DNA of 64,000 bases from positions 248,001 to 312,000 of the forward strand of contig JAGTXK010000005.1 in NCBI GenBank assembly GCA_019096195.1, read 5' to 3'. Made by a program: the position numbers and the translations under genes. Source of the stretch: Boletus sp. NGJ (lineage: Eukaryota > Basidiomycota > Agaricomycetes > Boletales > Boletaceae). The notes below the pieces were generated by a model, which saw only the letters and a program-made list of their open reading frames with translations, ran no database searches and was not told the DNA's origin. This document shows positions 40,086 to 50,543 of the stretch, in pieces. Each line of letters starts with the position of its first letter. Within the stretch, counting starts at the first letter, position 1.

Positions 40086-40904
40086 ACTCCTTGCTGTATA
40101 GTATCGGGGATTTTTTTTTTCAAGGTGCATGTAGGGGAAGTCCATAGAGCATTCGGAGAATGGGCTAGTCCCAAAACGACGGGTTAACGTGCTAGTCAAC
40201 CTAATAGATCCAAGGTCGACTTCATGATTAGTTGAAGTTGCTGGGTAGGACACCTGTGCCTCGTCGAAGCACATTTGACGCACCAATCCATCCTATTCAC
40301 TGAAAGGGAGCCCGGCAGTCGTACTGCATCACTGCAAATATCTGACAAGCAGATGTGATGGGGGATATCGTCACATTCCTGGCTGAGTCGGACCACGTCC
40401 CGGATTGTGTGGGATCCACCTTGGCTTGTATAAGGCAAGCGTGCAATCGTAATGGCCGAGCTAGCATATAACAAGTTCTCTCTCGGTTCCGAACTGGGAG
40501 GCTGCAATCATATGAGTTGGGAGTCTGTAAAATCGAAGTTTTAGTATGAAGTAGCATCGAGGAAAAGTGTAGTAAACTACTGTACTCCTTCGGCATTTGC
40601 CTGGATCAAATTCCGACAAACGCGTACCGCCACTTTGACCTTAACACCACGTACGTAGTACTACCTTTGGTTTGTGTTACCAAGTATGACTTCCAAGTTC
40701 TGATGGGATCACGCCCCGTGGATCACCGTTACCAAGCTACAGGTCACAGGGTTGCCCGTCGCCGTGCCTCCACTGACAGAACAACCCAGATAGAGTCTCG
40801 CGCGCTGCGCGCATGATGTTCAATGGTGACTAAACTATAGCTCAGTGGAGGCACTGTATAGGATGCAATGACTCGGCGCTGTCCGTGTGCAACGTCGCGC
40901 TATC
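40086..40904. other. Spacer between array units B and C
   Basis: No gene seen. Ends with the TGACTAAACTATA box (40827-40839), 78 bp before the ATG of unit C, closer than in the other units. Confidence 0.5.
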
Positions 40905-43102
40905 ATGTCTCCTTCTGCTGCGCCTGTACTCGTGGTAAGGGGCCTCTCGGGCTGTCGGTGGGATCGACAAGGCTAACATGGACGCGTGGTGCACTAGGCT
41001 GGTGGTGGGCCATCCGGGCTCGTCGTTGCGCTCACACTGTTGCAGAATCACATCCCTGTTCGAATCATAGACAAGGAACCCCAGTGTCATATTGGCCAGC
41101 GCGGCCACGGGCTGTGGGTATGTGCCGATGAATTGATCCACATGCCGATGTACGCTGATTGATAGTTCGGCGTTCTCTTCTCTGAATAGCCCCGTACCTT
41201 TGAAGTATTCCACCTTCTCCGCGCACACGAGATTCATCAGAGGGCTACGCCAGTACTCCCCATACGGGAATACAAGCCTGGCACGCTCGAGCCTACCAAG
41301 AGTTACTCGATGTTCACTCACAATGACCCAACTCCCTCAATTCCTTATGTTTTCTATGGCGACGACTAATTCTGTATGTTCCGTAGAATAACCCGAAGTT
41401 GCTCGGTCAACCAATGATAGAAGGTATCCTGCGTTCTCACATTGAACAGTATGGTTGTTCTGTGGAGCTGGGAACGGAGCTTCAATCGTTTGAAGATGAT
41501 GGAGAGCGGGTACTCGCAAAGTTGATCAAGAGGAAGGACGGCGAAGAGATCTCTGAAACATTTGAGGCTTCATATCTTATTGGGGCAGATGAAGCTAGAG
41601 GTGTGTGCTCCCTATGGTCCGACTCTTTTGGCATGCAATAACTCATAGTTTCTGCTAGGAGTGACTCGGAAAGAACTTGGGTTAACATTCCTCGGCGAAA
41701 CCAGACAAGATTTGTCCTCCGTTCTCGGTGATATCTGCGTAGAGATTGAGGGGATCGACAGAAATGTATGCACGATTTCTTGCCTGCGGAATTTATAATG
41801 TGGGACGAATCATTGAAATTGCTTTAGCACTGGCACTTCCTCGGAAGCAGATCGTCCAACTTGTAAGTCTCAATTTCCCGATACTTTTCTACGCTGTATC
41901 TAATCTTCGGCTAGTCTTAGCTTCGCCCAACGGACGAAATAGCCCCTGATGGTTTCCAGATCCTGATGACGTTGAAGGAATATGATCCAAAACAGCTGAT
42001 CGCCGACGAGAAATTGCTGTGTAAATGTATATCCGAACTGATTGGACACGAAATCAATATTCGAAAGATCGTCTTTCTAACAGAGTACCGGTAAGCCATG
42101 TTATTGTCAAGACAGGTTAACCGATCCTACATGATTCGAGACAGGCCCAACATCAGGATGGTCGACAAGTTTGGTGGCGGTCGAGTTTTTATCGCTGGGG
42201 GTGAGACAATCATGCATCTTTTTCCTTCGCTCACTAATATATAAACTTCCGTAGATGCTGCCCAGTATGTACACTACACTTTTCATACACCATACAAACT
42301 TAGTCTGATCTTACGTCTCAGTGTTCACAGTCCTACCGGAGCCCAAGGCCTAAACACATGTGCGCAAGATGCTGTGGGTATTTCTGCGTGGCGTGCTCTC
42401 CTTGATTAATGGCGTCGTTTCGACAGCTCAACCTAGCCTGGAAACTCTCCCTGGTCCACAAAGGACTCTCTCCTGTCGCCCTCCTAGATTCCTACACCCC
42501 TGAGCGTCTCCCCGTCATCGCCGAAATGCTCAACATCACTACCGGTATTTTTTACAAGCTGCGCGAAGCGCCAACGATCGAGAGTGCCATGGAGCGTGAA
42601 AAGCGGATGAACATGCTCGGTGTGAATTGTCGAACTAGCCCGATTGTGCTGGACGAGTTCACGCATGCCGAACCTGTGAATGCATATGGAGTATTGGATG
42701 AGGGGGTCTTGGTGGCTGGGGATAGGGCACCGGATGCCACGGGGTTGGCCATGGCTACTCGTGGTGCGGAGATGGAGACGAGGCTGTTCGACGTGTTTAG
42801 CCCGACCCATCACACGGTACTCTTGTTCATTCCGGATACGGCGTCATCGACGGATGTCCTCGAGGTGTCGAGCAGGTAGCCTAGGGACGTGATCCGGTCG
42901 ATAATTGTCCTTCCGCAGGGTGGAGGTGACGACTGTGGCACAGGCGGACGTTGTCGTCGACCACGGTGGGTATGCTTATCAGGGGTACTTGGCGGTGAAA
43001 GGAGAGAAGAAGATGGTCGTGGTTAGACCTGATGGTGTCGTGGGTGCCATCTTGCATGGTGTTGAGGGGGTGGAGGCGTACTTTGCCAAGATTTTCGTCT
43101 AG
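40905..43102 (+). pseudogene. FAD-dependent hydroxylase, broken copy (array unit C)
   Basis: Exons correspond to those of D and E: 40905-40934, 40998-41117, 41190-41348, 41387-41600, 41659-41765, 41828-41862, about 41919-42091, 42148-42200, 42255-42264, then the last two from about 42321. The FAD loop (GGGPSGLVVALTL) is intact. Faults: intron 3 is only 38 nt and its donor is GTTTTC where unit D has GTAAGT; the DG motif reads ADEARG instead of ADGARG; exon 7 lacks one base at its start (ATG of the intact copies is AG); exon 11 has TAG at 42877-42879 and a 2-base gap near 42920. Upstream parts are well conserved, so inactivation looks fairly recent. A truncated transcript may still be made. Confidence 0.82.
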
Positions 43103-43992
43103 GATTTGATGACCACTGGCAGGAACGCCTTGCTGTATAGGTAAAGTACACATACGTAGGTACGAGAACTGACGAATCCAGCATTCTCTGAACGAGTTCA
43201 TACTAACTTGGTTATCTAACTTACTGACACGACTTGTTGGAATACAAGCCATGTCGCTGCTTACTAATCACATTTAGTTTTCAAACATTCGTTTTTCGCT
43301 CCCTCAGTGATTGTCTAGTACGAGACCACGGAGGTATGATCCTTACTACGCTCATTTATATTTAGCTGACCTACCTACTATAGCTACTGTCTGCTAAGCT
43401 TATTACTTCTGTCCCACCACGACTGAGATCAGAAGTTGCTGGGCAAGGCACTGCCTCGTCAAAGCCCAGGTCGTACTGGATATCTGACCAGTAGATGTGA
43501 TGCATGAAAGTTGTCTTGGAAGAGGGCAACCAAGGATATTCATCCCAGCCTAAGTCTCTGACCCAGCCTGTCCCGATTTATATGCAGGACCACTGGAACA
43601 TAAATATAATCCAGGTGTGCAATTGAAATTACTGAGCTAGATCTAGAATCTCGGATTACCGCTACCGGGGAAGATAACGAGTTCTTTTCAGAAAGTTGGA
43701 GGACGCACGCACCGCCGCTCGTGTCAACGGAATGCCATGGACTCTGATGCAATAATGTCCTACTTATGCATCAACATTGCTAAAAAAATGATCTTGCAGG
43801 GTCACCAGGTTGTACTCCACTGGCCGAACAAGTCACACGGGCTCCTATAGATGTCGCTAACTATAGCTTGGGGAAGTACTATGTATATCAGATGCGATGG
43901 CTCGACTCGGAAGTATCGGCGCTTTGCTGCCACCCACGTCACACGTACGTGCAACACCGTCGACTCCAAATCCCTCGTTTGGCTGTGCTATC
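43103..43992. other. Spacer between array units C and D
   Basis: No gene seen. Similar in character to the other spacers, with a degenerate upstream box near 43855. Confidence 0.5.
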
Positions 43993-46195
43993 ATGAAGCC
44001 TTCTGTTGCACCTGTGCTCGTGGTAAGTCTCTCTGACTTGTCGTGCAATGGATCCGACAAGGCTAACGTGGATCTCGTGTTCTGCACTACTAGGTTGGTG
44101 GTGGGCCATCCGGACTCGCCGCTGCACTCACGCTGTTGCAGAATCACATCCCCGTTCGAATCATCGAAAAGGAACCCCACCACCGTATCGGACAGCGCGG
44201 CAGCGGACTTTGGGTAAGCCCCAGTTGAATGAGCCACATGCTGATACATAGTTTGGCGCCTTCTGCTCTGAATAGCCTCGTACCTTTGAAGCATTCCACT
44301 TTCTCCGCGCACATGAGATTTATCAGAGAGCTACGCCAGTGCTCCCCATACAGGAATACAAGCCTGGCACCCTCGAGCCAACCAAGGGCTACTCGATGTT
44401 CACTCAGATGGACCCAGCTCCCTCCATTCCTTATGTAAGTGTACTTTAACTTTCCTGTGACGACGACCGATTCTGTATGTCGCGCAGAATAGCCTGATGT
44501 TCCTAGGTCAACCAACGCTAGAAGGTATCCTGCGTTCTCACATTGAACAGTATGGTTGCTCTGTGGAGCTGGGAACGGAACTCCAATCGTTTGAAGACGA
44601 TGGAGAGCGGGTACTCGCAAAGTTGGTTAAGAGGATGGACGGTGAAGAGATCTCTGAAGTATTCGAGGCTTCGTATCTTATTGGCGGGGATGGTGCTAGA
44701 GGTGTGTGTGACCTCTATGAATCAATTGCTTCGTTGCATGCGATGAATCATATTTTCTGCCAGGAGTGACTCGGAAACAACTTGGGTTAGCATTTCTTGG
44801 CGAAACCATGCAAGATTTTCACTCTGTTGTGGGAGATATCTGCCTACAAATTGAAGGGGAAGTAATTGACAGAAAGGTATGTACGCTTTCTTGTCTACGC
44901 AATATAAAATGCGAGCAACGAAATTGCATCCAGCACTGGCACTTCTTGGGGAACAGATCGTCCAGCTTGTGAGTATCAATTTCTCAGTATTTTTTTGTAT
45001 CTAATCTTTGCACAGCTTTATGCTTCGCCCATCGGATGAGATAGCTCCGGATGGTTTCCAGTTCTTGATGACCTTGAAAGAATATGATCCAAAACAGCTG
45101 ATCGCCGACGAGAAATTGATGTTAAAGTGCATGTCCGAACTGATAGGACACGAAATCCATGTTAGAAAGATTGTCTTCCTGTCAGAGTACCGGTAAGCTG
45201 CATTGTAAGGACAGGTCCGCCGATCCTATATAAGTCGAGACAGGCCCAACATCAGGATGGTCGACAAGTTTGGTATTGGCCGAGTTTTTATTGTTGGCGG
45301 TGAGGCAATCATGTATCTTCCTCCTTCACTCACTGACATACAACCTTTTGCAGACGCAGCCCAGTACGTAGACCGCACTTTCCATACATGCTTCATCTAA
45401 CTTTTCTTCTCAGTGTTCATAGTCCTACCGGAGGCCAAGGTCTAAACACATGTGTCCAAGATGCTGTAGGTACTTCTGAGTGGCGTACTTTCCGTCCTGA
45501 CAGAGTGGTTTTCACAGCTCAACCTAACCTGGAAACTCTCCCTTGTCCACAAAGGTCTTTCCCCAGCCACCTTCCTCGGCTCCTATACCCAAGAGCGCCT
45601 CCCCGTCGCCGCCGAAATGCTGAACATCACCACCGGAATTCTCCAACAGATACGCGAAGCGACGACGATCGAGCGCACCATGGAGCGGGAAAAGCGGATG
45701 AACATGCTCGGTGTGAATTGCCGGGCGAGCCCCATTGTTCTAGACGAGTTCACGCATGCGGAACCCGTGCATGCATATAGAATATTGGAACAGGGGGTCT
45801 TGGTAGCGGGTGATAGGGCACCGGATGCCCCGGGGTTGGTCGTGGCTGTCGATGGAGCGGAGACAGTGACGAGGCTGTTCGACTTGTTCAGCCCGACCTA
45901 TCACACCGTGCTCGTGTTCGCTCCAGATGCGGAGACCTCCGTGGATGTCCTTGAGGCATTGAAGAGGTATCCTGGGGACATGATTCGGCCGGTGATTATC
46001 CTTCCGCAGTGTTCGGACGTAAGGACTGTCGCGCAGGCGGATATTGTTGTCGACCACAGTGGGCACGCTTACCTGGGGTACTTGGTGGTGAAAGGAGAGA
46101 AAAAGGTGGTCGTGGTCAGACCTGATGGCGTGACAGGTGCCATTGTCCGCGGCGTTGAGGGGGTGGGGGCATACTTTGCCAATATTTTCGTCTAG
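43993..46195 (+). CDS. FAD-dependent aromatic hydroxylase, PheA/TfdB type (array unit D, intact)
   Basis: Eleven exons: 43993-44022, 44094-44213, 44276-44434, 44488-44701, 44764-44876, 44934-44968, 45016-45192, 45244-45299, 45354-45363, 45414-45465 and 45518-46195. They give 547 aa in frame. Motifs: VLVVGGGPSGLAAAL (GxGxxG, FAD ADP part, residues ~8-22), LIGGDGARG (DG motif, ~residue 170), and DAAHVHSPTGGQGLNTCVQD (second FAD motif, ~residues 301-320). The C-terminal part (DEFTHAEPVHAYR to VVVVRPDGVTGAIVRGVEG) matches the thioredoxin-like domain of phenol 2-monooxygenase relatives. These enzymes use NAD(P)H and oxygen to hydroxylate phenolic rings, and in fungi act in aromatic degradation, detoxification or secondary metabolism. 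Substrate unknown. No signal peptide, so cytosolic. Confidence 0.9.
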
Positions 46196-46787
46196 GATTC
46201 GATGGACCATGAACTCCTTGTTATATAGTCTCATTGTTGTGTAGAGGGTAAGTATCGATCTGTGGGTTGGTGCAACCACTGACAAAAGCATTCTCCGACT
46301 CGGGCTAATTCGGTCAACTCAGCTGGCCAGATCCAAGGACGCTCTCAATTGTCTCGCCGTGATCCACATCAGAAGTTCCTAGCTAACGAGTTCCTAGCTG
46401 CTATATTATGCCTGCACCGCCCCTCTTCAAGTCAGCTAGCGACATAACTTTTTGCCAAATTGGTACAACGGTAACGTATTCGGTTCCCGACACTACCACA
46501 GTTGCCCTGCGCGCAACCACGAATGCTGATGCCAATCACGTCCTGTGCATCAACGTCGCTACAATGACTTGGCAGATTCACTAGGTTTCCTTCTGATGGA
46601 AGTACTGGTATCCCACACAAACACCTGCGAATATCGTTGACTAAACTGGAGACTGGAACGTACTACAATGATTCCCAAGATAAATTCGCAGTACTACTTA
46701 TAGGCTACGCTGATGACTGGAAGCATCGTCACTTTACTGCCCGAGTGAAGTATCGTAGACTTCAAACCGTCGATTCGTTAGACTGTC
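46196..46787. other. Spacer between array units D and E
   Basis: No gene seen. Carries TGACTAAACTGGA at 46638-46650, the variant upstream box of unit E. Confidence 0.5.
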
Positions 46788-48984
46788 ATGACGGCTACTA
46801 CTGCACCTGTACTCGTGGTCAGTTTCTCTGATTTATGGTGCAATCGACAAGGCTAACTAGAACTTGCGCTGTGTACTAGGCTGGCGGTGGGCCATCCGGG
46901 CTCGTCGTTGCACTCACACTGTTGCAGAATCGCATCCCTGTTCGAATCATCGACAAGGAACCCCATCACCGTATCGGCCAGCGTGGCCACGGGCTTTGGG
47001 TAAGCCCCGATGGATTGATCCACATGCCGATGTACGCTGACTGATAGTTTGGCGTCTTCTCTGAATAGCCCCGTACCTTTGAAGTATTCCACTTTCTCCG
47101 CGCACACGAGATTCATCAAAGGGCTACGCCAGTGCTCGCTATACAGGAATACAAGCCTGGCACCCTCGAACCTACCAAGACCTTCTCGATGTTCACTCAC
47201 AACGATCCAACACCATCAATTCCCTACGTAAGTTTCGACTTTCCGGTGACTACGACTCACTCTATGTTCTTTAGAACAACCCAATGTTCCTCGGTCAACC
47301 ACCGCTAGAAGGTATCCTACGTTCTCACCTTGAAAAGTATGGTTGTTCCATCGAGCTTGGAACAGAACTCCAATCATTCGAGGACAATGGAGAGCGAGTA
47401 CTCGCAAAGTTGGTCAAGAGGAAGGACGGCGAGGAGACCTGTGAAGTATTCGAGGCTTCGTATCTTATTGGTGCGGATGGTGCTAGAGGTGTGTGACCTC
47501 TACGAATCAGTCCTTCCGTTGCGTGCGACGAGTCATGTTTTCCGCTAGGACTAACTCGGAAAGAACTTGGGTTAACATTCCTCGGCGAAACCAGGCAAGA
47601 TTTCTCCTCCGTTGTCGGTGATATCTGCCTAGAGATGGAGGAGATCGACAGAAAAGTACGCATGATTTCTTGTCTACGGAATATTTAATGTGGGATCATT
47701 CACTGAAACTGCTTCAGCACTGGCACTTCCTTGGAAGCAGGTCATCTAACTTGTAAGTCTCAACTTCCCGATGCTTTTCTACGCTGTATCTATTCTTCGG
47801 GTAGCCTCATGTTTCGCCCGACGGACGAAATAGCCCCCGATGGTTTCCAGTTCCTGATGAGCATGAAGGATTATAACCCGAAACAGCTGATCGCCGACGA
47901 GAAATTGATGTTTAAATGCATGTCCGAACTGATTGGACACGAAATCCGTGTTAGAAAGGTCGTTGTTCTGTCAGAGTTCCGGTAAGCCATGTTTTAAGGA
48001 CAGGTTCGCCAATCCTTGACAAGTCGAGACAGGCCCAACATCAGGATGGTTGACAAGTTTGGTGGTGGTCGAGTTTTCATTGTTGGGGGTGAGAGAACCA
48101 TGTATCTCCCCCATTGCTCACCAATATATAACCTCTGCAGATTCTGCTCAGTATGTAGACTACACTTACCATACACCACACAGGCTTCGTCTAACCTTTC
48201 TTCTCAGTGTTCACAGTCCAACCGGTGGCCAAGGTCTCAATACATGTGTCCAAGATGCTGTAGGTACTTCTGAGTGGTGTACTTTCCGTGGCTAACGGTG
48301 TGGTTTTCACAGCTCAACCTGGCCTGGAAACTCTCCCTGGCCCACAAAGGGCTGTCCCCAGCCACCCTCCTCGACTCCTACACCAAAGAGCGCCTCCCTG
48401 TCGTTGCCGAAATGCTGAACATCACCTCCGGAATTCTCCAACAGATACGCGAAGCGCCGACGATCGATCGCGCAATGGAGCGGGAAAAGCGGATGAACAT
48501 GCTCGGTGTGAATTGCCGGACGAGCCCAATTGTTCTAGACGAGTTCACGCATGCCGAACCTGTGAACGCATATGGGGTATTGGATGAAGGGGTATTGGTG
48601 GCGGGTGATAGGGCACCGGATGCCCCGGGTTTGGTCGTGGCTGCCAGTAGCGCAGAGACGAGGCTGTTTGACGTGTTCAGCCCGACCTATCACACCGTGC
48701 TCGTGTTCGCTCCAGATGCGGCGACCTCCGTGGATATCCTTGAGGCATTGAGGAGGTATCATGGGGACGTGATCCGGCCGGTGATCGTCCTTCCGCAAGG
48801 TTCGGAGGTGACGACCGTCGCGCAGGCGGATATTGTCGTCGACCACAGTGGGCACGCTTACCGGGGGTACTTGGCGGTGAAAGGAGAGAAGAAGGTGGTC
48901 GTGGTCAGACCTGATGGTGTCGTGGGTGCCATCGTGCGTGGCGTTGAGGGGGTAGGAGCGTACTTTGTCAAGATTTTCGTCTAG
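46788..48984 (+). CDS. FAD-dependent aromatic hydroxylase, PheA/TfdB type (array unit E, intact)
   Basis: Eleven exons: 46788-46817, 46880-46999, 47069-47227, 47275-47488, 47549-47655, 47718-47752, 47805-47981, 48033-48088, 48141-48150, 48208-48259 and 48313-48984. They give 543 aa in frame. Motifs: VLVAGGGPSGLVVALTLLQN (residues 8-27), YLIGADGARG (DG motif), and DSAHVHSPTGGQGLNTCVQD (299-318), then the C-terminal thioredoxin-like domain ending VVVVRPDGVVGAIVRGVEG. It is two codons shorter than unit D in exon 5 and two in exon 11, but otherwise closely similar. Exon 9 is only 10 nt. All splice sites look usable. Unit E lies only 210 bp upstream of ATG5. It is probably functional, with the substrate not predictable from sequence. 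Confidence 0.92.
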
Positions 48985-49194
48985 GATTTGATGACCAGGA
49001 ACGCCTCGCTGTATAGTATCGATAATTCTATAGGTAAATACGGTACACATATGCATGTACAAGAAAGGTTCTCCAGACGAGTTCACCAGAAGAACATTTT
49101 GTTTAGATTTTTGCTCATGGCCAGTACATCACGTGCGCTCGTGATCACAAGAACACCACTCTAACGCTGTCCTTGGTATTGGGCTTTTCGTCAA
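48985..49194. promoter_or_regulatory. Short ATG5 promoter region with E-box
   Basis: Only 210 bp separate the hydroxylase stop from the ATG5 start. CACGTG lies at 49130-49135 (in TCACGTGC), about 60 bp before the ATG. No TATA box is obvious. Confidence 0.45.
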
Positions 49195-50543
49195 ATGTCC
49201 GCGTACGGTACAACGCGCAACCACCCTGGCTCAACGTTCGCGACGTCAGCCTCTGTCACGCTTTTCCGACGTCTCTCATGGGAAGGGACGGTCCCGCTGG
49301 AAATTCGCGTCGATCCCAAAGAACTTCCCGCAAATTCTGATCGCGGACTCGAATGCTACTACGTCCAGGCACCGAGGGTCAGCTACCTGCCCTTGCTCAT
49401 GCCAGAACTACGAAGATTCCTGATGGATATCGTATTTGATGAGGCAGCTGGCAAAATTCTGAAGGAGGAGGAATGGTGGTTTGAGAGCGAAGAGGGTACT
49501 CTGCTGAAGTGGTACGTCCGTCTTTCTCACCATGTCGGCGCATACCTGTCAATGCAAACCTTTCACGACGCTGTGGTTGAGGACGGTATATCTATATTGA
49601 CACAACATGCATTGTAGGCATTGGCCGATTGGTTTGATCTATGACAACCATGCTATATCAGCTTCAATACGACCTAGTGCGCCTGCATCGGGATCAGGAC
49701 TGAACATACAGGTCGCACCATTGAAACTGATCCTTCATCTCGCGTCGCCACCGACTGAGAAACTTCTCCTCCCCCCCACCGCCGAATCCTGCAAACAAGC
49801 TTTCATGGGTCAATTGAAGGAAGCAGATTTCATTCGATGGGGGAACACGAAACGGATGACTGGTCTCAGAAAGGCTGAACAAGATGGGATATGGGAGGGC
49901 ATCAAAGAACGTAAGTTTTCTTCGTCGCTGGGGCCTTGTGCTCTAAAACGTGTCGCCTCGGAGCTAGCTTGGCTGACTGATTTGGGCGATCCTCGTCGAT
50001 GACAAATGACATTCACTCGTTCCAGACAACTTTGATGACTATTGGCGCGTCGCTTCCAAGATCGTACCCACAATGGCACCCGCGAGACCGAGTTCACCAC
50101 CGCCCCCTGGTGGTTCGTTGCATGTGCGCCCGGCATCCACCGATCAACAAAGTGCGCCGGATCGCGACGGGGCATACAACGTCCGAAGTGTTCCCGTTAG
50201 ACTATATCTTCCCGACGGACCGGTTATTCAAGACCTCGTACCGCCAATATTAGACGATGGTACGCGCGCTCAAACTATATATCTATCGTCGTTTTTCTAA
50301 TGAAAGCACGTTTCCTTCTCGCGCTCCCGCAATGATGAACTAGGTTCTACACACACGCTGTCACACTACCTATCAACACACCTTCCGCTGCTATTCCCTC
50401 CTCAACTATCACCCGGCTCTGATCTCGCATACGCGTTAATTCAGGGAATCGTTTCGCCCCCAGAGACGGAAATGGCTTGGCTTGGCGCGTGTTTGGCAGG
50501 TGCGGACGGTTGGGTGAACATTTGTGTTGGCGTTTCGCGGTAG
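49195..50543 (+). CDS. ATG5: Autophagy protein Atg5
   Basis: Four exons: 49195-49511, 49618-49910, 50026-50259 and 50344-50543, giving 347 aa in frame. The conserved start of the family is clear: LSWEGTVPLEIRVDPKEL, ECYYVQAPRVSYLPLLMPEL, KEEEWWFE, and across the first splice KWHWPIGLIYD. The Atg12 acceptor lysine is predicted as K184 in WGNTKRMTGLRKAE, by its match to the NGSTKR context of yeast Atg5. It lies between the two ubiquitin-like folds. The C-terminal fold begins VRSVPVRLYLPDGPVIQDL and ends GADGWVNICVGVSR. A Pro/Ser-rich linker (residues ~240-265) is longer than in yeast. Atg5 is joined to Atg12 by Atg7 and Atg10 and, with Atg16, promotes Atg8 lipidation at the autophagosome membrane. 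Nothing appears damaged. Confidence 0.94.

Noticed and set aside
45617-46195. Last exon of hydroxylase unit D as a separate gene
   Set aside because: It is in frame with ten upstream exons that complete a normal hydroxylase.
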